DNA of 64,000 nucleotides from JAABQG01 sp963726365 (GTDB taxonomy: Bacteria > Pseudomonadota > Gammaproteobacteria > Burkholderiales > Burkholderiaceae_C): assembly GCA_963726365.1 (NCBI GenBank), contig CAVSCI010000009.1:1-64000 (forward strand). The letters are read 5' to 3'. A program made the translations under genes and the position numbers. Shown here in pieces: positions 16,915 to 25,180 of the stretch. Positions within the stretch are counted from its first letter, which is position 1. Each line of letters begins with the position of its first letter. A model generated the notes under the pieces. That model saw only the letters and a program-made list of their open reading frames with translations. It was not told the DNA's origin and searched no databases.

Positions 16915-17906
16915 TCAATACAGCCCGTGCACCTGCGCATGCACCCGCGCCAGGCCCAGCAGCGCGTCGGTGAAGGGGGTGGGCACGCCGGTCTTCTGGC
17001 CCAGCTCGCGCACCACGGTGACCAGCGCGTCCAGCTCCACGGCCTTGCCGGCTTCCACGTCCTGCAGCATCGAGGTCTTGAACGCGCCGAGCTTGCGCGT
17101 GACGGCGTGGCGGTCTTCGGGCTGCTGGTCGATGGGGATGCCGATGCGCGCGCCGATTTCCTTGGCCTCCAGCATCACGCGCTGACGAAGCCGCGCACCA
17201 GCTCGTCGCCCAGGATCAGGTCGGTGGTGGCGCCGGTGAAGGCGCTGATCGGGTTGACCGTCATGTTGCCCCAGAGCTTGAACCAGATGTCTTTCTGGAT
17301 CTGCGGCGACACGGTGGCCGCAAAGCCGGCGCGCTGCAGCAGCGCGGCCAGCGCCTGCACGCGCGGGCTGTCCGCACCCGAGGGCTCGCCGATGATGAGC
17401 CCGTTGCCGAAGTGGTGGCGGATCACGCCCGGCGCATTCACCGCGCAGCTCGCGTGCACCACGCAGCCGATCACGTGGCGCGCGGGAACGGCGCGGGCGA
17501 TCTCGCCGGTGGGGTCCACCGCCTGCAGCGCCGTGCCGGCCAGCGCGCCACCGAAGCCTTCAAAAAACCACCAGGGCACGCCGTTCATGGCCGTCAGCAC
17601 GACTGTGTCGGGCCCGATCAGCGGCGCGATGTGGCGCGCCACCTCCAGCAGTGCCGGCGCCTTGACGGCGATGACCACCAGGTCCTGCACGCCCAGCGCC
17701 GCCGGGTCGCTGCTGGCGCGCACCGCGTGGGTGGTGGTGCCTTCGGCCTCCACCAGTTGCAGGCCGTGCTGTTGCAGCGCTGCCAGCGTGGCGCCGCGCG
17801 CCACCACGCTCACTGAGCAGCCCACGCCCGCCAGACGGGCTCCGAGCCAGCCGCCAATGGCGCCAGCGCCGTAAATCGCAATGTTTTTGATCATTTTTTG
17901 CCCCAT
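16915..17906 (-). pseudogene. ketopantoate reductase-family (PanE/ApbA) protein, frameshifted
   Basis: The N-terminal part (17175-17906) has the NAD(P)-binding GAGAIGGWLGARL and the catalytic-domain KLWGNMTVNPISAFTGAT. It stops at TGA 17175-17177 after GFVSA. The C-terminal part continues in another frame from 17178 as VMLEAKEIGARIG and ends at 16915. One missing base at about 17178 explains the break. Joined, the protein is 330 residues, normal for the family. PanE reduces 2-dehydropantoate with NADPH, and other members reduce different 2-oxo acids. In this catabolic operon a 2-oxo-acid substrate other than ketopantoate is likely. The first ATG (17904-17906) lies inside dispersed repeat copy D, and 17894 (MIKNIAIYG) is an alternative start. 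Confidence 0.82.
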
Positions 17907-17940
17907 CCCAGCGTGGAATGGTCATGGTTTGCTATCAATT
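17901..17940 (-). repeat. dispersed repeat, copy D, filling an intercistronic gap
   Basis: On the minus strand it reads AATTGATAGCAAACCATGACC then ATTCCACGCTGGGATGGGG. Its TGA is the stop codon of the class II aldolase gene (followed at once by TAG), and its far end provides an ATG of the PanE-like gene. The gap between the two genes is therefore almost exactly one repeat unit. Confidence 0.8.
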
Positions 17941-18720
17941 TTTATAAGTGTCGTCGATCCGGTCCACCTGCCGCACCAGCGCGTCGAACACGTCGCGCCC
18001 GGCGCCGTGGGCGGGGTTGAACTGCAACGCGTCGCGCGTGCACTTGGCGGCGATGGCCTCGGGCACGGGGATGGCCGCGCCCATGCTGAGGGTGGCCATC
18101 TGGATCTCGCAGGCGCGCTGCAGCGTCCAGAGGATGGCGAAGGCCTGCTCCAGCGTCTGGCCCCAGCTCAGCAGGCCGTGGTTGCGCAGGATCACCGCCG
18201 GCTTGTTGCCGATGCTGGCCAGCACGCGCGGGCCTTCCTCGGCGTGGATGGTGATGCCCTCGAAGGGGTGGTACGCCACCATGTCGTGCAGCTGGGCCGA
18301 GTAGAAGTTGCTCTGGCTCAGGCCGCCTTGCAGCGAGGCCACGGCCACACCGGCGGTGGTGTGGGTGTGCATCACGCAGTGCGCGCCCTCGATGCCGCCG
18401 TGGATGGTGCTGTGCAGCGTGTAGCCGGCGGGGTTCACCGGGTGATGCGAGCCGTCGAGCACGTCGCCGGCCAGGTTGATCTTGACCAGGTTGCTGGCGG
18501 TGACTTCGCTGTAGTGCAGGCCGAAGGGGTTGATCAGGAACTGGCGCTCACCGCCGCTGACGCTGTCAGGCAGGCGCACGGTGATGTGGTTGTAGATCAT
18601 CTCGGTCCAGCCCAGCATCGCGAAGACGCGGTAGCAGGCGGCCAGGCGCACGCGCGCAGCGCGCTCGTCGGGGTGCAGGGCAGACAGGGGCTGGGGGGCG
18701 GATTTCAGGACGGCGGACAT
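17935..18720 (-). CDS. class II aldolase/adducin-family protein
   Basis: 261 residues. The zinc-binding residues of the family are present: VMHTHTTAGVAVASLQ supplies a His pair and VILRNHGLLSWGQTL the later His. LLGW-like AMLGWTEMIYNHITVRLPD and FLINPFGLHYSEVTASNLVKI form the N-terminal core. Members include fuculose- and ribulose-phosphate aldolases, and many similar proteins lack a known substrate. The predicted role is a retro-aldol or dehydration step on a hydroxy-oxo acid. It lies 40 bases after the IlvD/Edd dehydratase gene. The stop codon comes from repeat copy D, so the last few residues (TYKN) may be repeat-derived. Confidence 0.85.
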   Translation of the reverse strand: MSAVLKSAPQPLSALHPDERAARVRLAACYRVFAMLGWTEMIYNHITVRLPDSVSGGERQFLINPFGLHYSEVTASNLVKINLAGDVLDGSHHPVNPAGYTLHSTIHGGIEGAHCVMHTHTTAGVAVASLQGGLSQSNFYSAQLHDMVAYHPFEGITIHAEEGPRVLASIGNKPAVILRNHGLLSWGQTLEQAFAILWTLQRACEIQMATLSMGAAIPVPEAIAAKCTRDALQFNPAHGAGRDVFDALVRQVDRIDDTYKN

Positions 18721-18760
18721 CGGGTCTCCTCGGGTGGGTGGTGTGGGGTGGGGTGGGGCG

Positions 18761-20491
18761 TCAGCTCGCGTCGCGAAGCCAGGTGACGGCCCCGGAATGG
18801 GTGACGGCGCCCTGGTGGCTGGGCCGCACGGTCAGGGCGTATTTCTCCAGCAGGCCGCCCAGCGGGGCCGCCGCGGGCGTGGCGCGTTGGGCCAGCCGCT
18901 GGCGGAGCTCGGCGTCCGTCAGCTCCACGGTGATGCAGCGTGCCTCGGGCCGCGCGTCGATGGCGATCACGTCGCCGTTGCGCAGCGCGGCAATCGGCCC
19001 GCCGTCGGCGGCTTCCGGGCCGGCGTAGCCGATGCACAGCCCGCGCGTGGCGCCGGAGAAGCGGCCGTCGGTCAGCAGCGCGACCTGGTCGCCCATGCCC
19101 TGGCCATAGAGCAGCGCGGTGATGCCCAGCATCTCGCGCATGCCGGGGCCGCCCTTGGGGCCTTCGTTGCGGATCACCAGCACGTCGCCCGGCCGGTAGT
19201 CCATCGCCTGCACGGCGGCCTGGGCTTCTTCCTCGGACTCGAACACGCGGGCCGGGCCACGGTGCACCAGGGTTTTCAGGCCGGCGGTCTTGAGCAGCGC
19301 GCCGTCGGGGCACAGGTTGCCCTTGAGCACGGCCAGCCCGCCGTCGCGGCTCAGGGCGTCTTCCACCGCGCGCACCACGCGGCCGTCGGGCGCGTTGGCG
19401 CCGGTGAGTTCCTCGGCCAGCGTGCGGCCGGTGTAGGTGAGCGCATCGCCGTGCAGGTGGCCCTTTTGCAGCAGCTCGCGCAGGATCACGCCGGCGCCGC
19501 CGACGTAGTACACGTCACGCGCCAGGTACTTGCCGCCGGGCTTGAGGTCGGCGATCAGCGGCGTGCGCGCGAACACGGCGGCCACGTCGTCGAGGTGGAA
19601 TGCGATGCCGGCCTCGTGCGCGATGGCCGGGATGTGCAGCGCGGCGTTGGTCGAGCCGCCGGTGGCCGAGACCACGGCGCAGGCGTTTTCCAGCGCCTGG
19701 CGCGTCACGATGTCGCGCGGCAGCGGGGCATCGCCCATCACCGCCGCCATCAGCGCCTTGCCCGCTTTGCGCAGCAGCGGCGCGCGCTCGCTGAACACGG
19801 CCGGCACCATGCTGGAGCCGATCGGCGCCAGGCCCAGCGCCTCGCTGACCATGCCCATGGTGTTGGCGGTGAACTGGCCGGCGCAGGCGCCCGCCGAGGG
19901 CAGGCAGGCGCGCGTCACGGCGTCGAGTTCATCCAGCGTGGCGTCGCCCGCCAGCACCTTGCCGATGGTTTCGTAGGTGTCCACCACGTTGAGGTCGGCA
20001 CCGTCCGGCCCCGGGCGCTGGCCGGGCAGCGCCGAGCCGCCGTGCACGAACACGCTGGGCACGTTGCAGCGCACCATGCCCATCATCAGGCCGGGCAGGT
20101 TCTTGTCGCAGGCGCCCAGGCCGAAGATGCCGTCCCACTGGTGGCCGCGCACCGAGGCCTCCACGCTGTCGGCAATCAGCTCGCGCGAGATCAGCGAGAA
20201 GCGCATGCCCGAGTGCGCCATGGTCAGCCCGTCGCTCACCGACACCACCGGGCACTCGTGCGGCGTGCCGCCCGCCGCGTAGATGCCGGTCTTGGCGTGC
20301 TGGGCCTGCTCGCGCAGGTTCAGGTTGCAGGGGCTCATCTCGCCGCCGGTGTGGAACACGCCGATGTGGGGACGGGCGATGTCTTCGTCGTCCTGCCCCA
20401 GCGCGTGCAGGAAGCTGCGGGTGCTGGCGCGCAGCGTGCCTTCGTAGATCGTGGCCGAACGGAAACGGCCGGGCTTGGCGGGGCGGGTCAT
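18761..20491 (-). CDS. IlvD/Edd-family dehydratase
   Basis: 576 residues, full length. Iron-sulfur and substrate motifs are visible: SPCNLNLREQAQ, GIFGLGACDKNLPGLMMGM and SAGACAGQFTANTMGMVSEA, plus GGSTNAALHIPAIA and LVIRNEGPKGGPGMREML, then LLTDGRFSGATRGLCIGYAG. Dihydroxy-acid dehydratases make 2-oxo acids in branched-chain amino acid synthesis, and paralogues dehydrate sugar acids. It sits inside a catabolic operon, next to HpaI and a class II aldolase and away from other ilv biosynthetic genes, so a sugar-acid or hydroxy-acid role is at least as likely as valine/isoleucine synthesis. Confidence 0.9.
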   Translation of the reverse strand: MTRPAKPGRFRSATIYEGTLRASTRSFLHALGQDDEDIARPHIGVFHTGGEMSPCNLNLREQAQHAKTGIYAAGGTPHECPVVSVSDGLTMAHSGMRFSLISRELIADSVEASVRGHQWDGIFGLGACDKNLPGLMMGMVRCNVPSVFVHGGSALPGQRPGPDGADLNVVDTYETIGKVLAGDATLDELDAVTRACLPSAGACAGQFTANTMGMVSEALGLAPIGSSMVPAVFSERAPLLRKAGKALMAAVMGDAPLPRDIVTRQALENACAVVSATGGSTNAALHIPAIAHEAGIAFHLDDVAAVFARTPLIADLKPGGKYLARDVYYVGGAGVILRELLQKGHLHGDALTYTGRTLAEELTGANAPDGRVVRAVEDALSRDGGLAVLKGNLCPDGALLKTAGLKTLVHRGPARVFESEEEAQAAVQAMDYRPGDVLVIRNEGPKGGPGMREMLGITALLYGQGMGDQVALLTDGRFSGATRGLCIGYAGPEAADGGPIAALRNGDVIAIDARPEARCITVELTDAELRQRLAQRATPAAAPLGGLLEKYALTVRPSHQGAVTHSGAVTWLRDAS

Positions 20492-20521
20492 GCGGGTGTG
20501 CGTGCGGGTGGCCGATGGCGT

Positions 20522-21337
20522 TCAGTACACGCTGCCCTTGGACGCCGGCGCAGCAGTCGCGCCACTCTTGAACTTGGCGGCCAGTGCGCTGGTCTGGCGC
20601 ACCAGGATGCCGGTGTCCAGCCCCACCGCGACGAACACCGCGCCCAGGGCCAGGTAGTGGCGGGCCTGCGCCTCGTCGCTGGTCAGGATGCCCGGTGCCT
20701 TGCCGGCCTTGAGGATGCGCGCGATGGCGTCTTCGATGGCGGCCTGCACGTCCGGGTGGTTGGGGTCGCCGACATGGCCCAGCGAGGCCGACAGGTCGGC
20801 CGGGCCGATGAACACGCCGTCCACGCCGGGCGTGGCGGCGATCGCGTCCAGGTTCTGCAGCGCGGTGCGCGTCTCGGCCTGCACCAGCAGGCACACGCGC
20901 TCATTGGCTTCCTTGGCGTAGTTCGGGTAACGCCCCCAGCGCGAGGCGCGCGCGCCGGCCATGCCGCGGATGCCACCCAGTCCATCGTCCTGCGGGTAGC
21001 GGCAGGCCCGCACCAGGTGGGCCGCCTGTTCGGCGGTGTCCACCATGGGCACCAGAAGGGTTTGCGCGCCGATGTCCAGGTATTGCTTGATCAGCGCGGC
21101 CTCGCCCACCGGCACGCGCGCGATGGCGTGGGCGCTCGGGTAGGCGGCGATCGCCTGCAGCTGCGCCAGGATGTCGGTCAGGCCGTTGGGCGCATGCTCG
21201 CCGTCGATCAGCAGCCAGTCGAAGCCGGCGCCGGCGCAGATTTCGGCGCAGTAGGCGTCAGCCAGGCCCAGCCACAGGCCGATCTGGGTCTGGCGCTGGG
21301 CGAGGGCGTTCTTGAAGGGGTTGGCAGGGGTTTGCAT
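20522..21337 (-). CDS. hpaI: 4-hydroxy-2-oxoheptanedioate aldolase (HpaI/HpcH)
   Basis: 271 residues from the ATG at 21337; a longer frame to 21373 lacks family resemblance. It is an HpcH/HpaI class II pyruvate aldolase with FDWLLIDGEHAPNGL, the arginine-containing AIARVPVG, LVPMVDTAEQA, the metal-binding QAETRTALQNLDAIAATPGV and FIGPADLSASLG. It cleaves 4-hydroxy-2-oxoheptane-1,7-dioate to pyruvate and succinate semialdehyde, the last step of the homoprotocatechuate pathway. It follows the hydratase gene HpaH by 28 bases. Confidence 0.95.
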   Translation of the reverse strand: MQTPANPFKNALAQRQTQIGLWLGLADAYCAEICAGAGFDWLLIDGEHAPNGLTDILAQLQAIAAYPSAHAIARVPVGEAALIKQYLDIGAQTLLVPMVDTAEQAAHLVRACRYPQDDGLGGIRGMAGARASRWGRYPNYAKEANERVCLLVQAETRTALQNLDAIAATPGVDGVFIGPADLSASLGHVGDPNHPDVQAAIEDAIARILKAGKAPGILTSDEAQARHYLALGAVFVAVGLDTGILVRQTSALAAKFKSGATAAPASKGSVY

Positions 21338-21365
21338 GGGGGTGTTTCTCCGGTGGCGGGCAGGA

Positions 21366-22181
21366 TCAGACAAAGCGGAAGGTGAGTGTGCCCAGCGGGC
21401 CGTAGTTGGCCTCGAACAGGTCGCCGGCCTGCGCGGCTACGGGCCGGGTGAAGGAGCCGGCCAGCACGATCTGCCCGGCCTGCAGCGATTCGCCCCAGGG
21501 CGCGAGCTTGTTGGCCAGCCAGGCGATGCCGATGGCCGGGTGGCCCTGCACGCCGGCGGCCAGGCCCGTTTCCTCGACCACGCCGTTCTGGCGCAGGATG
21601 GCGCCGCACCAGGGCAGGTCGGTGTTGTGCGGGTCGGCCTTCATGCCGCCGATGACGATGCCGGCGTTGGCGGCGTTGTCGCTGATGGTGTCGAACACCT
21701 TGCGCATCGCCTTGCTGTGGCGGTCGAACTGCTCGATGCGCGCGTCGATGATCTCGATGGCGGGTGTCACGTAATCGGTCGCGGCCAGAACCTGCTGCAC
21801 CGTCACATCGGGGCCCTTCAAGGGCGCCTTGAGCACGAAGGCCAATTCGACTTCCACCCGCGGCGCGATGAAGCGGCTGGCCGGGATGTCGAGCACCTGG
21901 CCCGGCGTGCAGGTGAACAGCATGTCGTCGAGCAACGTGCCGAAGTCGGGCTCGGTGATCTGGCTGGCGATCTGCATGGCACGCGAGGTCAGGCCGATCT
22001 TGTGGCCGATCACGGCGCGGCCTTCGGCCAGCTTCAGCGCGACCCACGCGCGGCTGATGCGGTAGCCGTCCTCGACGGTCATGCCGGGGAAGCGTTTGGA
22101 GAAGTGCTCGACCTGCACGCGGGTTTTTTCGGACTGGTTCAGCTCGGCGGCGAGCTGCCGGATCAGGGTCTCGTCAAACAT
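21366..22181 (-). CDS. hpaH: 2-oxo-hept-4-ene-1,7-dioate hydratase (HpaH/HpcG)
   Basis: 271 residues from the ATG at 22181. It belongs to the 4-oxalocrotonate decarboxylase / vinylpyruvate hydratase fold. Key blocks are VIGHKIGLTSRAMQ, EPDFGTLLDDMLF, the acid-rich metal site PRVEVELAFVLKAPL, ATDYVTPAIEIIDARI and the terminal GSFTRPVAAQAGDLFEANYG. It adds water to 2-oxo-hept-4-ene-1,7-dioate, giving the HpaI substrate. It lies 23 bases downstream of the isomerase gene HpaF. The reading frame is open upstream to 22769, but that extension overlaps HpaF and is not real. Confidence 0.95.
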   Translation of the reverse strand: MFDETLIRQLAAELNQSEKTRVQVEHFSKRFPGMTVEDGYRISRAWVALKLAEGRAVIGHKIGLTSRAMQIASQITEPDFGTLLDDMLFTCTPGQVLDIPASRFIAPRVEVELAFVLKAPLKGPDVTVQQVLAATDYVTPAIEIIDARIEQFDRHSKAMRKVFDTISDNAANAGIVIGGMKADPHNTDLPWCGAILRQNGVVEETGLAAGVQGHPAIGIAWLANKLAPWGESLQAGQIVLAGSFTRPVAAQAGDLFEANYGPLGTLTFRFV

Positions 22182-22204
22182 GGGTTTTTGAATCGGGTGG
22201 TGGC

Positions 22205-22666
22205 TCAGGCCGCCGGTTTGGGGAACAGCGGGTGCAGGTTGCTGTGCTTGGCATCGAAGACCTCGTGGCCCTCGTCGATCTGTAGCGTCACGCCGATGTG
22301 TCGCTGGCTGAACAGCGGCTGGAAGTGCGCCTTGGTCGCCATCAGCAGCGCGTCGCCCACGCGCTTGTGCGTGGCGGCGGTGCGGCCGCTGGCCATGCGC
22401 AGGTTGAGGTAGACAAACGCATAGTCGCCGGGGTCGCCCGAAGCACCTTCGCCGTGCAGGTCTGCGGCGCGCCCGGCAGTCCCGCCGTCGGACACCGCGA
22501 AGTGCGGGGCCGGATAGGCCAGCACCCGCGTGCCGCCGGGCGGGAAGACGGGCTTGCCGGCGTCGTCGTGCGCGGCCAGCATGGTGTCGGCCAGGCTGCG
22601 GCACAGCGTGGTCATGTCGGTCTCGGCATCGAGGTTGCCGGTGTAGAGGATCACAAGATGAGGCAT
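22205..22666 (-). CDS. hpaF: 5-carboxymethyl-2-hydroxymuconate delta-isomerase (HpaF/HpcD)
   Basis: 153 residues from the ATG at 22666. It begins MPHLVILYTGNLD: Pro-2, exposed after Met removal, is the catalytic base of this tautomerase-superfamily enzyme. Other family blocks are VFPPGGTRVLAYPAPHFAVS, YAFVYLNLRMASGR and the terminal ISLQ-like VTLQIDEGHEVFDAKHSNLH. It isomerises 5-carboxymethyl-2-hydroxymuconate to the 2-oxo form for HpaG. The gene begins 8 bases after the end of the dioxygenase gene. Length is a little above the Escherichia coli enzyme (about 126), with an extra segment around residues 55-75. Confidence 0.92.
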   Translation of the reverse strand: MPHLVILYTGNLDAETDMTTLCRSLADTMLAAHDDAGKPVFPPGGTRVLAYPAPHFAVSDGGTAGRAADLHGEGASGDPGDYAFVYLNLRMASGRTAATHKRVGDALLMATKAHFQPLFSQRHIGVTLQIDEGHEVFDAKHSNLHPLFPKPAA

Positions 22667-22674
22667 GAATGCTT

Positions 22675-23598
22675 TCAGAGGCGGCCGAAGGCCTGGTAGC
22701 CGTCGGCGGCGGATGCCTGGGCGCGCGGGATGGCGCGCCCGTCCTGCGGCGTGACCGGGAACACGGCATTGAGCTGCCCCGTGCCCGAGGCGCCGAAGTA
22801 CGGCGTCACGATCTCGGCCGCACCGTCGTAGGCCGACCAGCCGAGTGCACCCAGCAGCATGGCGGTGTCGTGCATGAAGCCTTCGCCGTGGCCCTTGCTG
22901 GCGTATTCGGGCAGCATCTCGCAGAAGTCCTTCCACTCGCCACGCTGCCACATTTCCAGCACGCGGCGGTCCAGGTTTTCCAGGAAGGGGCTCCAGATCT
23001 TGAACGCAAATTCTGGGGCCAGCCCGTTCTGCGCGAAGCGGTGCGAAAGCGAGCCGCTGGCGAGAATCGCCACCGTGCCGTCGTAGTGCTCCTCGATGGC
23101 CTTGCGCATCGCCCAGCCCAGGCGCGCGCTGTCATTGAGGTAGTGCACGGTGCACAGCGCCGAGACCGAGATCACCTTGAAGTGCTGGTCGGCGTTCATG
23201 TAGCGCATCGGCACCAGCGTGCCGTATTCGGGGGCCAGCGTGGTGGCGTCGTGCGCCAGCGTCTCGACACCGTATTCGTTGCAGACCTTGGCCAGCAGCT
23301 GGCCCAGGGCCGGGTTGCCCGGGAACTCATAGCTGAGGTTGCTGATGAAGTGCGGCAGCTCGTTGCTGGTGTACAGGCCCTTGAAGTGCGGCCCGCAGTT
23401 GACGTGGTAGTTGGCGTTGACCAGCCAGTGCGTGTCGAACACCACGATGGTGTCCACCCCGAGTTCGCGGCAGCGCCGGCCGATCTCGACATGGCCGTCG
23501 ATGGCGTCCTGGCGCGTACCCTTGCGCGGGCCGTCCAGCTCGCTGAGGTACATCGACGGGACGTGGGTGATTTTGGCGGCGAGTGCGAGTTTGCCCAT
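22675..23598 (-). CDS. hpaD: 3,4-dihydroxyphenylacetate 2,3-dioxygenase (HpaD/HpcB)
   Basis: 307 residues from the ATG at 23598. It is a class III (LigB-type) extradiol dioxygenase. It opens with GKLALAAKITHVPSMYLSEL, containing the conserved metal His. DTIVVFDTHWLVNANYH carries a further active-site His, and AILASGSLSHRFAQNG and GEGFMHDTAMLLGALGW are diagnostic of the HpcB group. It opens the homoprotocatechuate ring to 5-carboxymethyl-2-hydroxymuconate semialdehyde. It lies 2 bases after the aldehyde dehydrogenase gene. No HpaBC hydroxylase is in the window, so the ring-activation step must be elsewhere. Confidence 0.95.
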   Translation of the reverse strand: MGKLALAAKITHVPSMYLSELDGPRKGTRQDAIDGHVEIGRRCRELGVDTIVVFDTHWLVNANYHVNCGPHFKGLYTSNELPHFISNLSYEFPGNPALGQLLAKVCNEYGVETLAHDATTLAPEYGTLVPMRYMNADQHFKVISVSALCTVHYLNDSARLGWAMRKAIEEHYDGTVAILASGSLSHRFAQNGLAPEFAFKIWSPFLENLDRRVLEMWQRGEWKDFCEMLPEYASKGHGEGFMHDTAMLLGALGWSAYDGAAEIVTPYFGASGTGQLNAVFPVTPQDGRAIPRAQASAADGYQAFGRL

Positions 23599-23600
23599 GA

Positions 23601-25070
23601 TCAGACTCCCCAATGCGGAATGTGGTGCGAACCCAATGACACGGCCACGTTCTTCGGCTCGCAGAAGACTTCGTAACTCCAGGTGCCGCCTTCGCGCCCG
23701 GTGCCGCTGGCCTTGGTGCCGCCGAAGGGCTGGCGCAGGTCGCGCACGTTCTGGCTGTTGACGAAACACATGCCGGCCTCCACGGCGGCGGCGACGCGGT
23801 GCGCGCGGCCGAGGTTTTCGGTCCAGACGTAGCTCGACAGGCCGTAGGCGATGTCGTTGGCCAGCTCGATGGCGTGGGCTTCGTCGCGGAACGGGATCAG
23901 GCAGGCGACGGGGCCGAAGATCTCTTCCTGCGCGATGCGCATGCGGTTGTCCACGTCGGCAAACACGGTGGGCCACACGTAGTTGCCGGCCTTCACGCGG
24001 TCCGGCAGTTCGGGCGCGTACGCGGGGCGGTCCAGCCCGCCGCACAGCAGCGTGGCGCCTTCCTTCGGGCCCAGCTCGATGTAGCTGCGCACCTTGGCCA
24101 GATGGCCCCGGCTGATCATCGGGCCGACGATGGTTTTCTCATCGAGCGGGTCGCCCACGATGATGCGTTTGGCGCGCTCGGCGAACTTCGCGGCGAAGTC
24201 GGCATAGATCGACTGCTGCACCAGGATGCGGCTGCCGGCAGTGCAGCGCTCGCCGTTGTTGCTGAAGATCATGAAGACGGCGGCGTCCAGCGCGCGGTCC
24301 AGGTCGGCGTCGTCGAAGATCACGAAGGGGCTCTTGCCGCCGAGTTCCATGCTGAACTTCTTCAGCCCGGCCGTTTTCACGATGCGGTTGCCGGTGGCGG
24401 TGGACCCGGTGAAGCTGATCGCGCGCACGTCCGGGTGGGCGCACAGCGGCTCGCCGGCCTCGCGGCCATAGCCATGCACCACGTTCAGCACGCCGGGCGG
24501 GATGCCGGCCTCCAGCGCCAGCTCGCCCAGGCGCGCGGCGGTCAGGGGCGAGAGCTCGCTCATCTTCAGCACCGCCGTGTTGCCAAAGGCCAGGCACGGC
24601 GCGACCTTCCACGTCGCGGTCATGAAGGGCACGTTCCAAGGGCTGATCAGCGCGCACACACCGACCGGGTGGAACAGCGTGTAGTTCAGGTGCGTGGGCG
24701 TGGGGTAGGTGTGGCCGTCCACGCGGGTGCACATCTCGGCGAAGTAGGTGAAGTTGTCGGCCGCGCGGGGCACCAGCTGCTTGCCGGTCTGGCTGATGAC
24801 CTGGCCGCAGTCATTGGTTTCGATCTGCGCGATCTCGGGCACGTGCTTCGCAATCAGCTCGCCGAGCTTGCGCATCAGCTTGGCGCGCTCCGGCGCGGGG
24901 GTGTTGGCCCATTTCGGGAAGGCGGCCTTGGCGGCGGCGACGGCCGCGTTTACTTCAGTTTCGCCGCCCGAGGCGACCTCGGCCAGCACCTCCTGCGTGG
25001 CGGGGTTGAGGGTCTCGAAATACGTGGCGCCGGCAACTTGCTGGCCGTTGATGAGATGGTTGATTGGCAT
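23601..25070 (-). CDS. hpaE: 5-carboxymethyl-2-hydroxymuconate semialdehyde dehydrogenase (HpaE/HpcC)
   Basis: 489 residues, full-length aldehyde dehydrogenase. Visible motifs are LISPWNVPFMTATWKVAPCL, the Rossmann loop FTGSTATGNRIV, the catalytic Glu in MELGGKSPFVIFDDAD, the catalytic Cys in NNGERCTAGSR and EEIFGPVACLIPF. VGVCALISPWN and the terminal HHIPHWGV resemble HpaE proteins. It oxidises the ring-cleavage semialdehyde to 5-carboxymethyl-2-hydroxymuconate with NAD. Its start is separated from the HpaG2 stop by 106 bases holding a strong inverted repeat. That repeat could reduce read-through or stabilise the downstream message. Confidence 0.95.
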   Translation of the reverse strand: MPINHLINGQQVAGATYFETLNPATQEVLAEVASGGETEVNAAVAAAKAAFPKWANTPAPERAKLMRKLGELIAKHVPEIAQIETNDCGQVISQTGKQLVPRAADNFTYFAEMCTRVDGHTYPTPTHLNYTLFHPVGVCALISPWNVPFMTATWKVAPCLAFGNTAVLKMSELSPLTAARLGELALEAGIPPGVLNVVHGYGREAGEPLCAHPDVRAISFTGSTATGNRIVKTAGLKKFSMELGGKSPFVIFDDADLDRALDAAVFMIFSNNGERCTAGSRILVQQSIYADFAAKFAERAKRIIVGDPLDEKTIVGPMISRGHLAKVRSYIELGPKEGATLLCGGLDRPAYAPELPDRVKAGNYVWPTVFADVDNRMRIAQEEIFGPVACLIPFRDEAHAIELANDIAYGLSSYVWTENLGRAHRVAAAVEAGMCFVNSQNVRDLRQPFGGTKASGTGREGGTWSYEVFCEPKNVAVSLGSHHIPHWGV

Positions 25071-25094
25071 GGTTCAGGCGGACGCGGTTGCAGG

Positions 25095-25180
25095 ATAAAT
25101 GGGGTCGGAGCCCGATTCCCCGGCGAGTGAGTGGATGGAGCGCTGCGGCATGAGGGGAATCGGGCTCTGACCCCGTTTAT
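25095..25180. repeat. REP-like inverted repeat with GGGGTC(A/G)GAGC ends
   Basis: Left arm 25095-25121 and right arm 25154-25180 are complementary at 25 of 27 positions, with a 32-base loop. The TAA stop of the HpaG2 gene lies in the right arm. The outer sequence GGGGTCAGAGC is shared with the hairpin at 32699-32737, so both belong to one repeat family. In the operon transcript it would fold as a long stem between HpaG2 and HpaE. Confidence 0.85.

Noticed and set aside
16252..17874. 540-residue plus-strand frame opposite EamA and PanE-like genes
   Set aside because: Antisense shadow of the duplicated EamA DNA; both halves repeat the same meaningless peptide because the DNA is duplicated.
18761..20491. 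Assigning ilvD as a certain branched-chain biosynthesis gene
   Set aside because: The gene is in a catabolic operon and the IlvD/Edd family includes sugar-acid dehydratases with the same motifs; sequence alone does not decide.
18734..21385. 883-residue open frame on the plus strand opposite ilvD-like, hpaI and hpaH genes
   Set aside because: It runs antisense through three conserved enzymes. Its composition (Arg, Gly, Ala, His rich) is the usual shadow in high-GC DNA, and it has no domain or binding site.
22669..25130. Long plus-strand frames opposite hpaD and hpaE
   Set aside because: Antisense to full-length, motif-complete enzymes; no features of their own.
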